Shown here: piece by piece, positions 12,023 through 22,499 of the stretch
Position numbering within the stretch: position 1 is the first letter of the stretch
Layout: every line of letters starts with the position of its first letter
NCBI GenBank assembly: GCA_019925095.2
Contig: CM034392.1
Location: 5,158,887-5,222,886, forward strand
Length of the DNA stretch: 64,000 bases
Source: Dendrolimus kikuchii
Taxonomy: Eukaryota; Arthropoda; Insecta; Lepidoptera; Lasiocampidae
Reading direction: 5' to 3'
Translations under genes and position numbers: made by a program
Notes under the pieces: generated by a model
Databases searched by the model: none
Told to the model about the DNA's origin: nothing
What the model saw: only the letters and a program-made list of their open reading frames with translations

Positions 12023-14104
12023 GATAGCACACAACCCTGGGGCACACCAGCGTTGACGGGCTTGAAACCTAAGCAACAACCGTCGACAACGACTTGAACG
12101 CTGCGCTCATCAAAAAAAAAGCTGTATAGCCAGGTGCAAGGCCCTTCGGGTATCCTATACGATGGCCGCTCCGATAGAAGAGCCCTGTGCCAGACCCGGT
12201 CGCGGACCTTAGCAATATCTAGAATTCGAAACTAACTGCCAGTGCTTCCCCTTTGCTCTCAATGGCTTCAGCCCAACGGTGGGTTAGGTAAACCAAGAGA
12301 TCCCGAGCTGAGCGACCGTGGCGGAAGCCGTATTGCCGATCGTTTAGCAGCTGGGAATATTCGAGGTAACACAGAAGTTTCGCACTGATAATACGCTCCA
12401 TCACCATTGAGAGCAAAAAGGTTATTGCTATAGGCCTATTCGACGTGTCTGTTACGTCTCCTTTTTTGGGGACAAGGTGCACATGAGCAATCTTCCACGA
12501 AGCGAAGACACAACCCTTGTAGTAAGAGAGAGTGAAAAGTCGGGCAAGGACTGGCTGAGGATAGCTCAGCTAAACACGTCTACAGCACAATGGCAGAAAT
12601 GCCATCAGAGCCAGAAGACTTTGACGTCGAAGGAGAGGAGAACACATCGAACTGTTTTTTGAGTAAAGCGCACCTCCGACATTCTAGACTCACACTCAGG
12701 GAGTGTAGGTGGAGTTTCTCCTATGTCTCAAGAGTTGAATTGGGCGCAAAAATTTCACCCAGAAGATTGACTTTATCTTCGGCGGCGTGTACCAGACGGT
12801 CGTCCACTGTGCGTAGAGGTAGAAGAGACGCCCGACAAAAGTTTCCTTCGACAGCTTTGGTGAGGGCCCAAAAAGCTCTAGTCCCAGAAGAGTAGCTAGA
12901 GAGGCACTCACCAATTCTGCCGATGTGATCGAATTTTGCTCTCGCGAGCTGTTTTTTGAGGGACCTGGGGGCGGCATTATATCTCTTTTTCAGGTCAGAG
13001 GAACTTGGATTCTGACGAACCCGCGTTGCAGTCCAGGCTCGATAAGCCTGTTGCTTTAGCTTTACAGCCTCGCTGCTAGACTTACCGAACCATGGTGGTT
13101 TACTCGTACCACCGATAGGTACAGTTGAGTTTGGAATTAAACATTCTATTCCCTGCAGTACTACATCGGCGACCGAGTCTGTGCTCGGATCAGAATCTTC
13201 CGACGAGAAACATAACTGCCTCTATGGGTAGGATGCATAGAATTCACGGAATCCATTCCAATCTGCTGACCTGTATCGCCCCACCTTCCGTCGGCCAGCG
13301 GGACGAGTCCGATCGGGAATAGGAAGGGGCACCACCGAAGATACCAGACAATGATCAGAGGTTCCCAGTAGAGCACTGATTGAGATCTGGTAGTTCTCCG
13401 GGTGTGTGGTCAGCAAAAGATTCAGCAATGAAGGCTCATGATTCACTCTATCCGGTATTCGAATAAACTCCGTAATCACCTAAGTGAATCCATGGGCGAG
13501 AGCAAAATCGTAAGCAGTAGTCCCTGGCAGATTAGTTCTCGGGGAACCCAACCACTCAGCGTGATGAGCATTAAACTTCTCGAGTATGACTACCTCTGCT
13601 AAAGGATACTGCCCAAAAACTTTGTCGGTCACCTCATTAACGTGTTTAAAAAAGCGAGCTGTTTCAGTCCTTGTGCATTCCCTGCCATGGGACCGATATA
13701 AGCACGCATAGATCCGTGTGGAACCACCAAAATCTACGCGTACCTACAAGATGGAAATGTCCTTATCTTCAAGGCCGTGGAGATTAGAATAAAAAAAATG
13801 TAATAAAATTAGGTTAACTTATTTCAGAAAAAACGGCAATTTCATAGGCAAGGGCCTAATAATAATTATTATTTGATTTTTGTGAATATTTTATTTACAT
13901 AACCTAACACCTGACAGTATTTTGTATTTTGTAATTTGTATTTTAAATACATATAGTTGAAATGCTGTATTTTGTATTTTATATTTTAAATACCCGAGTT
14001 AAAAGTATTTTGTATTTCGTATTTTAAATACATGCGAGACAGTATTTTGTAATTTGTATTTCAATTAAAGGAAACCATGTATTTTGCCCAGCCCTGGACC
14101 CAGC

Positions 14105-14601
14105 ATTAGAAAAAGGTTATCTTTAGCAATCTCAGTCATTTATTTAATATCTCAAGGAGGTTGCTTATCACGTGATACATAAGGAAGGCTTTACAACCTT
14201 CCATTTACGAGTACATGATATGTGATTCGGCTTGAATACATAATGACTCAGTATCGTAAAAATGACTTACAACAATGTCACAGGGACATTTAGGAATACT
14301 ATTAATCATCTGTATTCAATGTTAATGTTCCTCATTAGTCATTAGGATGTGTGGCATATTGGATAATGGGTTTAAAATGTATTAATTTCTCAAAATATGG
14401 TTTTAGAATGTCGTAATTGCGTGGGTTAGGTCATAATTTTGTTATTTTTATAAAAACAACATGGGCACCGCCAGGATTACTTGCAGGGAGATGCATCTGC
14501 ATCTATACGTTATACTATGCTAATATATTCCAGCAACAATATGTAACATTAAACGTACATTTAGCACATTAACACGTGTCAAGACGTGGAATCGCTCAGC
14601 A
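14105..14601. other. intergenic, nothing recognised
   Basis: No supported gene was found. Confidence 0.4.
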
Positions 14602-15382
14602 ATGGGAGACGCAAGTCACTCAAGGCGAAGCGGCCTGTGCATGCTCAATGTTCCCTTTTTTTTTTTTTTTTTTTTATACAGGGGAAATCCGTTTGAGGAC
14701 CGTAGGCCACGCGAGGGGGAAAGGTCGCGGCCCGTGAGTGGGATTCGCCAGGTCGGGGTGGCACTAGCACCCCACGTTGAGATGTGAGATGCTATTGCCA
14801 CGCCGCGGTTAGGGATACCCACTAAAACCCCTGTCCGATCCCAAGCGTCCTTTGTCCGGGCTGTGGGCTCGCTCGCGCATTCACCACCAGCCCGGACGGA
14901 CGGCGGCCGGCCCCTTTGCGGGCTGGCCTTACCATTTGGTAGCCGGAGATCTGGGTCTCTCCGGCTCCTCTACCTCACCGCGAGGTGAGAGGGGGCGCGC
15001 GGATCGGCGCGCGTTCCTCCTCTCCGGCCTTTATGTGCGGGCGGGTCCGGTTTCCCCGCCGGTCGCCCGCACGGCCGTAGCCTACGGCGGCTGGAGGTCG
15101 TCATGGACGACCCTCCGACGCCGCCGCTGGCTCTGGCGGGAGGGGAGCGTAGCGGATTGCTCCCTCTCCCGCTCCGCCGCCTCCTTTGCGGACATGACGG
15201 TTTCGCAGAAGGAGGCGGCTGCGTCCCACGCGTCGGCGCTCCCGACCATGGCCATGCTCAATGTTCCCAGGAAAAGAGTAGAGGAGGATACTGAAGTTAT
15301 TGACAAAGTGATAAGCAAATTTGGACATCAACCTAGACCGCCTATACTTTTTATTCAAACTGTAACTTATAATAAAAAATAA
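14602..15382 (+). other. open frame split by an R1 insertion; origin unknown
   Basis: If the R1-clade insert (14656-15252) and one target-site copy are ignored, a single frame joins 14602-14655 to 15269-15382. It reads MLNVPRKRVEEDTEVIDKV, then ISKFGHQPRPPILFIQTVTY and a TAA stop. The second part is not repeat-like and has protein-like composition. A pyrimidine-AG site (GTTCCCAG) precedes GAAAAGAGTAG. I do not recognise the protein. It could be an old exon, a retrocopy or chance. Confidence 0.3.
14656..15252 (-). mobile_element. R1-clade LINE, 5'-truncated
   Basis: An exact 16-bp duplication CATGCTCAATGTTCCC (14640-14655 and 15253-15268) flanks it. The minus-strand frame reads AWDAAASFCETVMSAKEAAER and then an Arg-rich tail ending VVHDDLQPP, matching the C-terminus of R1-clade ORF2. 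The 3' UTR contains GGGGTTTTAGTGGGTATCCC and ends in poly(A), the T-run at 14656-14674. Confidence 0.93.
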
Positions 15383-15622
15383 TAACAACCCATTAAAGAA
15401 CCACTGCTGGGTTCGAGCCTCCCAATATAGGGGAACGGACAGTATACCCGTCATGCTTGTCATCTCACGTCAGTTATCTCGATGTGCAGGTTTCATAGCG
15501 ATGTCTTTCTTCACCGTTGTTAGAACGTGGCAATTTTTGCACATTAGGTCAGAAAACTATGCCTATGTGGTGCATGTGTTCCGGCCAGGATTCGAACCCG
15601 CGCCCTTTGAGTTCGGGACACG

Positions 15623-17750
15623 TTTTTTTTTTTATTGGACTTGACTTTATGTTGTTGGTCCGAAGACCTTACAACTTTACCGGGGTTTTTGGGGCGAGTG
15701 CCTTCGCGAAGCGAAGGCGCTCGAGCCCGGGGGGGCAACTTGCTCGAGGGAGCTCCCTAAGGAGTTTTACCTCGGCTGGACTGTTGCCATGAGAGGGGGA
15801 TGAATTTAATGATGCCCACCATAGGGCGACACAAAGCACTAATTGAGAACGGGCGACGGGTAATATAAAGCCCGAGGGGAAGGATTCCGGCGGGCCGGGA
15901 TCGGTGGTTTGTGGCGGCCTACGCTATCTTACTGCCGTTTCGCAACGTGTTCTGGCTGGGAGAGAAGAAACGGCAAAAGAAACTTCCCAGCAACACGCCT
16001 AGTCTATCCTGTGGGGGAGCTATGTCAACTAGCGTCCCTCGCAGGGACGTGGAGAGATCTTGATTGGCGGCGCCTGAGACGCCGCCGTCTGTGTCTGTCT
16101 GTCCGTACCTGCCAGCCTGCCGTCCTAACCGCGGGCGGGCTGATCCGGGCCAGCCGTTTTGTGATAACGTCGACCCTGTCCGTGAGGACGTTACGCGGTC
16201 GTCGCACGAGAGCCTTTCGCCGAGGCTTATAATCGGATGCGGACACGACGAGCGGATTTCGATGGTGCGGCGCGAGATCGAAATACTTACGCGAGAGCGA
16301 CGTAATGTAGTTTTTGATGGAGGGAAGCTCCAGATCGCGGTGGAGGTCGACGTTACGCATATAGAGGGGAGCACCGACGGCTCTGCGCATGAATTTGTTC
16401 TGCACGATTTGCAATTTATCTAAAAGGGCAGGCTTGGCATGGCCGAATACCACACTCGCGTATGTCATGATCGGGCGGATGCATGTTTTATACAAAATAA
16501 GCTTGTGTCTGAGGGACATTTTGCTTCGTTTGTCTATCATGGGTGCTAAACGACCCATCACAAATCGCGCTCTATTCCGGATTATAGTGATATGCTCGTT
16601 GAAGCGCAAGTTCCGATCTAGGGTGACACCTAGGTATTTGGTATACTTTGCCCAGGGAATTTGTTGTTCGTAGAGCGAAATGGTTTTTAGGCGAAGGCTA
16701 GCGCGTTTAGGGGAGTGAAGCGTGCCCGGGGAAAAGAACATTGCTGCGCTTTTCTCCGGGTTTACCTCTATCCTCCATTTGCGAAACCATTCGCCTAGCT
16801 CTGTGACAGCTGCCTGCAGCCGGACGCAAGCCATTTGTCGGTTCTGATCTGATGTATAGAGTGCGGTGTCATCCGCGAAGAGGGCCAACTCCACATGTGG
16901 AGTTTTTGGGATGTCGCTGGTGTACAGCGTGAAAAGTAGTGGGGACAGGGCCGAGCCCTGTGGTACACCGGCTATGAGTGGGTGAGGGGACGAGCGCGTT
17001 CCCTCCACTCGAAAACGGAAGCTTCGGCCTAGGAGGAAGTCTCGCCAGATGAGCACGAGTCTGTCTGGCACACCGAACTGGTACAACTTGTAAATCAAGC
17101 CGTTGTGCCAGACCTTGTCGAAGGCTTTTGCTACATCTAGGAACAGTGCGGCTGTTCCTATAGGGCGGGGGCGATGGGCAAAGTGAGATAGTATGTGCTC
17201 CGTGATGCGGTGCACCTGTTGTACGCATGAGTGTCTGGCATGGAAGCCAAATTGCTCATCGGGTAATAGATGTTTGCTGAAGGCAAAATCTCTAAGTCGT
17301 GAGAGGATGACTCTCTCATAAAGCTTGCTGAGTGCGCTCAGTAGGCTGATTGGACGGTAGCTAGACGGTTTATTAGCCGGTTTTCCCGGCTTGTGAATAC
17401 CAATGACATCTGCCTCCTTCCAGATCGCGGGGAAGGAGCAATTTGTTATGGCAGCATTGAAGATGCTCACCAGGATTATAATTAGGTGGGCGGGGAGGAG
17501 TTTTAAGACGCGATTGTTAATGCCATCGATCCCTGGAGCTTTTCGCGGTTTGAGGGACTTGATCAGATCTTGCACTTCTTCGATCGTGACCGGGTCGAGT
17601 GTGGTTTCCGCTGGTAAGGAGGATCTACGTTCGACCTCGGAGTCCACATCCGTCAGGTGTGACTGGTCGACGTTTTGCGTAGTGGGGGAGCATTGAAGCT
17701 CTAGACTCTGAGCAAGGCACTCGGCCTTCTCCTCGTCATCGAACGCCTCG
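15623..17750 (-). mobile_element. jockey-clade LINE, 5'-truncated
   Basis: Exact 10-bp target duplications TCGGGACACG (15613-15622 and 17751-17760) bound the element. The poly(A) tail is the T-run starting at 15623, preceded in element sense by CAAGTCCAATAAAA. The first two thirds encode the RT and the rest is 3' UTR. A tail-only copy in opposite orientation lies at 7942-8550. Confidence 0.95.
16025..17750 (-). CDS. jockey reverse transcriptase, endonuclease missing
   Basis: An open frame of about 575 codons, continuous from the truncated 5' junction; an internal ATG lies at 17647. RT motifs appear in order: LKPRKAPGIDGINNRVLK (motif 1), YRPISLLSALSKLYERVIL (2a), EQFGFHARHSC, ALFLDVAKAFDKVWH (motif A), AGVPQGSALSPLLFTLY (motif B), LALFADDTALYT (catalytic FADD) and KYLGVTLDRNL. 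The C-terminal region contains TYASVVFGHAKPALLDKLQ and QNKFMRRAVGAP. The frame carries no stop through the RT, so the insertion is recent. The apurinic endonuclease and ORF1 of a full jockey element are absent, so it is not autonomous. Confidence 0.9.
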
Positions 17751-17821
17751 TCGGGACACGTGCGCTAGCTATTACGCTTCCACGACTTCGTTTGTAAACA
17801 GTAACTTAATAAAAAAATAGA

Positions 17822-18319
17822 CAGTGTAAACTCCATGTAACGTCACTCAATTTAACGACAAACTCCCTTAAGCGTCCAAATCACTCGGCTTTGGTTGGTT
17901 TAGCTTGTCTTCCATACAATGGTACACTCTATATAGCATTACACCCACTCTCAATAACGACAACAGTTAAATAATAAGAAGTACTTTTTAAGTTGCTAAA
18001 ATTAGTAAAAACTGTGTAGTTGTTTACGTTATTTTATCGCTTTATTATCCTAGCCCGTTATAAACTCAACTGTCGACACCATGCATATCGAAATTTCTAA
18101 GAAATTCCGAAATACCGAAATTATTAAGTAGTTCCTTTAGCACCAAGATGCATCAATATCGCAAGATATGAATAAAATAAGTAACAAAATACAACAAAAT
18201 TACTGGTGCAGCCAAAGAGGTCAGAGAAAAATAACAGAATTCTCTCCATTTAACAACAACTCTCTATAACGCCATAAAATGCACAGCCCCTTCGGTGTCG
18301 TTATATAGAGTTTACGCTG
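17822..18319. mobile_element. pogo/Tigger-like MITE
   Basis: The ends are inverted repeats: CAGTGTAAACTCCATGTAAC at the left, and on the complement of the right CAGCGTAAACTCTATATAAC, about 20 of 24 matching. TA follows the right end directly (18320-18321); the left has TA two bases out. A CAGT-type terminus is typical of pogo-group elements. It is about 500 bp with no transposase. Confidence 0.6.
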
Positions 18320-18717
18320 TATTTCGATCTAGAAAGATCATTAAAGACACGATGTCAATCCCCTTTATCCCAGCTCTCCCATACCATCCTAAAGACTGGC
18401 AGCGTGTTAGCTGGATGGTTTTCCTGTTTACCAACTTCGCAATAAAACAAATTGCTCCAAAGTCTCATCACAAAAACAAATGAAGGTTTATTTTGGTTCA
18501 AATAACACGTCCTCGTGTGATAGTACATGTCCTCACATCACAGGCAGGAGTGTTGCATTTAATGAACCGCTATTTACACCGTTTACACAGCATCCTCTGC
18601 TCCACACCGGAGCAATTTTCATATTACGCCGACGTATTTCAATGTCACGTTGTTCCTGCTGTGAATTTTTGTTATGTGTGACATAACAACTGTTTTATTT
18701 CAGTTTGCATTGCGCTT
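18320..18717. other. unassigned sequence
   Basis: Overlapping short open frames (18295-18483, 18493-18681) have protein-like composition but match no family I recognise. No reliable splice or start context was found. Confidence 0.3.
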
Positions 18718-18721
18718 TATG

Positions 18722-18957
18722 TTTTTTTTTATTGCCTGAAGCAGGTAAACAGGCGGACGGCCCACTTGCTGTTTGCAACACCAGGGGCGCTGCCAACGCG
18801 TTGCCGGCCTCTAAGAAATTTTATAATGCCCTTCTTAAACGACCCCATGTCGTAGCGCAGAGGGAAAACCTCGGCGGGAAGTTCCCTCCAGATCATTGTT
18901 GTACGCAGAATAAATGTTCTAGAGAACTGTTGCGTAGTTGAGCGTGGGAGCTCCAGG
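18722..18957 (-). mobile_element. CR1/jockey-group LINE, 3' end fragment
   Basis: The minus-strand frame reads PAEVFPLRYDMGSFKKG, then the shared LINE tail (GTTGCAAACAGC, GGGCCGTCCGCCTG) and poly(A), seen as T at 18722-18730. It is homologous to the C-terminus at 9900-10120. Confidence 0.75.
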
Positions 18958-19091
18958 TCTTATGGTACTTTTGTTTTAACTCCTCATTAAAGTTTTTCGT
19001 TGTTTGATTAGCATTACTGAAGCTTTAGAGCTAGCATAGAAGAGTCAAATTTTTTTATCATCCCTATTAATATTATAAATGCGAAAGTAAC

Positions 19092-19099
<8 letters not shown>

Positions 19100-19124
<25 letters not shown>

Positions 19125-19125
19125 T
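19100..19125 (+). repeat. (CTGT)n tetranucleotide repeat
   Basis: Perfect CTGT repeats in the 5' part of the Helitron-like element. Confidence 0.95.
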
Positions 19126-19486
19126 CACGTAAAAACTACTGGACCGATTTGGCTGAAACTGAGTATATATATATTTTCGATGCCGAGAATGAACATAGGA
19201 TACTTTTTATCCCGGAAAATGGGATAGTTTCAGGGATAAAAGTATATTTGTCTCTCTCTGTTTGTTATCCTTTTATGGAAATACTATTGGACCGATTTGG
19301 CTGATACTCGGTACATATGTAATTTGAATACCGAGGGTGGCCAAGGGATACTTTTTATCCCCGATACTGGGATAGATTTTGGGATAGATTTATTTAAAGT
19401 TTATCCCGGAAACTAGGATAGGTATTTTATTTGTGGTTTGCCATTTTCGTCATTTTGTTTATTTTGGTCAATTTGGTCGTTTAGAT

Positions 19487-20140
19487 AGTTTTGGTAGTTT
19501 TGTTTGGTAGTTTTGGTTGTTTTGGTAGTTGTGATAGTTTTGGTTCGTAGTTTTGCTATTTTCGGTAGTTTATGCTGGTAGTTTTGGTTGTTTTAGTAGT
19601 TGTGGTAGTTTTGGTAGTTGTGGTAGTTTTGGCAGTTGTGGTAGTTTTGTTTTGTAGATTTGGTAGTTTCGGTAGATTTGGTAGTTGTGGTAGTTTTGGT
19701 TTGTAGATTTGGTAGTTTCGGTAGTTGTGGTGGTTTTGGTAGTAGTGGTAGTATTGGTAATTGTGGTAGTTGTGGTAGTTTTGGTAGTTGTGGTTGTTTT
19801 GGTAGCTGTAGTAGTTTTGGTAGTTGTGGTAGTTTTGTTTTGTAGATTTGGTGGTTTCGGTAGATTTGGTAGTTGTGGTACTTTTGGTTTGCAGATTTGG
19901 TAGTTTCGGTAGTTGTTGTAGTTTTGGTAGTAGTGGTAGTTTTGGTAGTAGTGGTAGTTTTGGTAGTTGTGGTAGTTTAGGTAGTTGTGGTAGTTGTGTT
20001 AGTTGTGGTGGTTTTAATAGTTGTGGTAGTTTTGATTGGTAGAATTGGTAATTGTGGTAGTTTTGGTTGGTGGATTGGGTAGTTTTGGTTGATAGATTTG
20101 GTAGTTTCGATAGTTTTAGTAAGTTTGGTAGTTTTGGTCG
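19487..20140 (+). repeat. GGTAGTT minisatellite
   Basis: About 650 bp of imperfect repeats of GGTAGTT(T/G)TGGTAGTT with interspersed GTAGATTTGGTAGTTTCGG units of higher order. Long frames on both strands (poly-Val/Gly/Ser, and a Lys/Leu/Pro/Tyr-rich frame on the minus strand) are by-products of the repeat. Confidence 0.95.
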
Positions 20141-20660
20141 TTTGTGTAGTTTACACAATATTTAGTTATATAAATAAAACTAGAACGGGTTGAAATAGGG
20201 TATTAAAGTTTGTATGGGGGACCAATCATTTATCAAGTTTATAGATTTAAAAATTCTTATTCTTTAAAAAAATGCTACTTTCACTCGATCTGTCTGTCTG
20301 AATACCGAAAATGAACATAGATACTATTCATCCCGGTAGATGGGATAGTTTGCGATATAAAATGAAGTAAATCTTCCGAGGGCAAATAGCACCAACATAA
20401 AAATACAATACAATATATCCTGTAGTAACGCCTGCTCTTAAAACAAGAGGTATGCACTAGAGTTTGACGCGCGGCGGAGCCGCGGGGTAAACTCTAGTAC
20501 TTACATAAAAACTTGATTAGGTTTTATATATATTTAAACCTTCAGTGAAAATTTGTCTGACTGATGGTGAAAACCGCTTAAAAATCCGTTGCGTGGTTAG
20601 AGGACTTAGCGGATATGCAGACAGACAGACACGGAAAGCGACTATGTTTTATACTATTGT

Positions 20661-21040
20661 TACGAGTTTGCGGGACTCGAATACCAATAGAATTATTATA
20701 ATTATACAAACACGTATAACACAGGTACAAATATAGCCGAACGCAACAAATCCAAACGTAATGCAGAAGGCCGTAATTCAATAAAACACGCAGTTCCGTC
20801 ACTATTAGATTCCCGAATGTACACACGTCACACCTAGATCGTAGTTGTAGCTCAACTGACCCCCTCTCTCAATCAGGCCGTCGTTTTATACTTCACAAAT
20901 GCAAATGTGCCCGCTCGGCAACGTCGACATAATTTCCTAGAATTAGCTTGTACTTATAATCCGCAACACATGGCTAATGATGCTCTTGAGCGGTCGTAAA
21001 CGAGTACAATAGGACAACAGGCTGTTCCTCACAATAACTA
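20661..21040 (+). repeat. solo-LTR-like repeat, copy 2
   Basis: Starts TGTTACGAGTTTGCGGGACTCG and ends near CCTCACAATAAC; homologous to 3831-4060. The near-inverted ends (TGTTA...TAAC) fit a solo LTR of about 380 bp. No polymerase gene is adjacent. Confidence 0.55.
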
Positions 21041-21227
21041 GAAACGTATGTGGTATGCCAATAAATAAGTGAACAAAAGAAGACGATCATAAAAGGATTA
21101 CAACCAGTTCAAATGCCGACAGGTAATAAAATGTGCTTTTACAGATCTGTACGTGGAATTTGTTTTTATCGGAGCCTAAGTTGTAACACTATGTAAAGTA
21201 ACACTATGTAAAGGTTTATTTTTTACT

Positions 21228-21480
21228 AGCTGTCCCCGGCGACTTCGTCCGCGTGGATGTCTTTTTGGTGAACACTAAAAAAAGTAGCCTCAGTTACTCT
21301 TCACATACATAACTTCACGCCAGTTCTCTTGCGGGGTAGGCACGAACAACAGAGCGCCATTTAGGCTTATTCTTACACACCTTACTCTTTAGCTACATAT
21401 ACATACATTAGTTCCATCAAAATCGATCCAGCCGTTTCAGAGATTAGCCGGAACATCCAGACAGTCAAACAAAAAAAATT
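21228..21480 (-). mobile_element. Helitron-like terminal fragment with an RTE scrap inside
   Basis: The plus strand reads ACTAGCTGTCCCCGGCGACTT, so on the minus strand the element ends CTAG|T with a small GTC..GAC hairpin. The body has the usual AAAATCGATCCAGCCGTTTC. It is interrupted at 21304-21388 by the 3' end of the RTE family. Confidence 0.5.
21304..21390 (-). mobile_element. RTE-clade LINE, 3' scrap
   Basis: About 85 bp complementary to the RTE 3' end (GTGCCTACCCCGCAAGAGAAC, then GGCGTGAAGTTATGTATG). Confidence 0.8.
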
Positions 21481-21639
21481 AAAATTGATTATTCGATATA
21501 GGTACCCTATATACTTCCAAATGCATTTAGTAAAAAGCTGTTATTTTGACATTAGAAACAAGCATTTCTATTTTATTTATCTATATAGAAGATTTCGTTT
21601 TGCATGACGTGTAACAGTTTCGGTGGCCTACTTTCCCTT

Positions 21640-21895
21640 ACTCAGTAGCTCGTGCGCCATCCTATCCGACCTCATCTTTATCATCCCTCCTATCAATTCC
21701 ATCGCACACCCGCTATCTCATCTCTTTCCCTTCATTCATTCTATTCCTCTTATCTCATCACACCTAACCCTTGGCAATGCGTTGGCATCGTCACTGGTGT
21801 TGCAAACTTCCATAGGCGACGATAACCATCATGTCCATGAACTAGGCCGTCTGTCTGTTAGTTTGCCAGCTTCAAGCCACAATAAGAAAGAAGAA
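21640..21895 (+). repeat. decayed LINE/SINE tail
   Basis: A pyrimidine-rich body leads into GTGTTGCAAACTTCCATAGG, CGACGATAACC and CCGTCTGTC, the shared lepidopteran LINE/SINE tail. It parallels 5387-5615. Confidence 0.55.
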
Positions 21896-22292
21896 TAATT
21901 AGTATAATCTGAATAGTTAGAAAAAAATCTTTTCGCATTCATCACATACAAAAAATACATGTAATATCAAACAATGAAAAATTAATATAAAGATTCGATT
22001 GGATAAGAAATATAAATCATATATTATCCACTGTAAAAATCGTATACGGTTTAATGATATCGAAATCACGGAATTGTTATACCCATATCACGCGATACAA
22101 TACCAAAAAATGGAATCGCATCGGTCAATATATGAATTTAGAAATATATAGTTTCAGATAATATCAAAATATTTGAATTTAAAATCAAATATCCGAAATC
22201 GATATATGGTTTCGATTTGATATGCAGCAAAAGCGATATTACCCACTTCTAATATCGAGTACGTCACTACGCCCGCTTGTTTTTATATCCGA

Positions 22293-22493
22293 CTAACGGC
22301 CTGGCACGGTCTCACCCGCGCTCTGTCCCGCTCCCGTGGTATATAGCGTTATGTTATATAGCCTATGACACTCCCTGTTAACGTAGCTTTTGAACAGTAA
22401 AAGAATTTTTAAAATCGGTTTAGTAGATCCAGAGATTACCCCCTACAACGTCACAAATTCACAAACTTTACCTCTTTATAATAATAGTATAGA
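22293..22493 (-). mobile_element. Helitron-like non-autonomous element
   Basis: On the minus strand it begins A|TCTATACTATTATTATAAAG. It is homologous to 58543-58751, and to 48531-49183 in the first 100 bp. The 3' end is a mutated GCCGTTAG|T. It contains GGGGGTAATCTCTGG and AACCGATTTTAAAAATTC. Confidence 0.6.
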
Positions 22494-22499
22494 TATCGA

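Larger units (their letters stand above)
9830..13751 (-). pseudogene. decayed CR1/jockey-group LINE ORF2, nested in the hAT
   Basis: Read on the minus strand, blocks of one ORF2 appear in order despite frameshifts and stops. First come endonuclease blocks at about 13730-13230 (GGSTRIYACLYRSHGRE, then TSDHCLVSSVVPLP). Next is a linker (KPPWFGKSSSEAVKLKQQAY). The RT follows at 12482-12060 (HLVPKKGD, QYGFRHGRSARDLLVYLTHR, GVPQGCVLS). After an R1 insertion the RT continues at 10790-10560 (TLFILHMNDM). The C-terminal region is at 10485-9900 (SRQHFVLYKTQVSPHMEYCSH, WNELPAELFPQRFDMEFFKKG). The last 90 bp are the tail shared with SINE family A, ending in poly(A) at about 9830. The 5' end is truncated inside the endonuclease. 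The 5' boundary is approximate, supported by imperfect flanks TGGAAATTTC and TGGAAATGTC. Confidence 0.88.
9227..14096. mobile_element. non-autonomous hAT element hosting nested LINEs
   Basis: The ends are CAGGGTTGGGCAG and TGCCCAGCCCTG, typical hAT terminal inverted repeats. They are flanked by an exact 8-bp duplication GACCCAGC (9219-9226 and 14097-14104). The subterminal DNA (about 9240-9430 and 13910-14090) is filled with alternating GTATTT/AAATAC motifs. Without the inserted LINEs the hAT sequence is only about 0.9 kb. No transposase was seen. Confidence 0.92.
15371..17786 (-). repeat. tRNA-derived SINE family B, split by a jockey element
   Basis: The SINE parts are about 15371-15622 and 17761-17786, minus strand. 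The head has a box-B match GGTTCGAATCC (complement at 15590-15601) and a box-A-like TAGCTAGCGCACG. The body has GTGCATG, TTTTCTGACCTAATGTGC and CGGTATACTGTCCGTTCCCC-like blocks, and the tail is GGGTTGTTATTATT. Relatives lie at 29090-29345, 33995-34562 and 62783-63036. A jockey element interrupts the tRNA-related region. Confidence 0.78.
19061..20497 (+). mobile_element. Helitron-like non-autonomous element with internal minisatellite
   Basis: The 5' end is TCCCTATTAATATTATAAAT preceded by A (19060). The 3' end is a perfect CGCGGC-GGA-GCCGCG hairpin (about 20471-20485), followed about 9 nt later by CTAG and then T (20498). A|TC...CTRR|T with a subterminal hairpin and no target duplication is the Helitron signature. 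The interior has (CTGT)n, ACTGGACCGATTTGGCTGA and several TTTTATCCCGGAAA blocks, then a long minisatellite. No Rep/helicase is encoded. Confidence 0.75.

Noticed and set aside
11202..12097. Plus-strand frames of 110-212 codons.
   Set aside because: Antisense of the GC-rich R1-clade ORF2; no domains.
15585..15605. Possible tRNA gene because of GGTTCGAATCC.
   Set aside because: No cloverleaf can be completed. It is the box B of a tRNA-derived SINE and is followed by the SINE body.
16064..16423. Plus-strand frames across the jockey element.
   Set aside because: Antisense of the RT coding sequence.
19556..20158. 200-codon Lys/Leu/Pro/Tyr-rich frame on the minus strand, and Val/Gly/Ser frames on the plus strand.
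   Set aside because: They are frames of the GGTAGTT minisatellite; there is no start context or domain.
22010..22260. Possible hAT element ending ATTACCCACTTCTA.
   Set aside because: No matching inverted left end and no 8-bp duplication was found.
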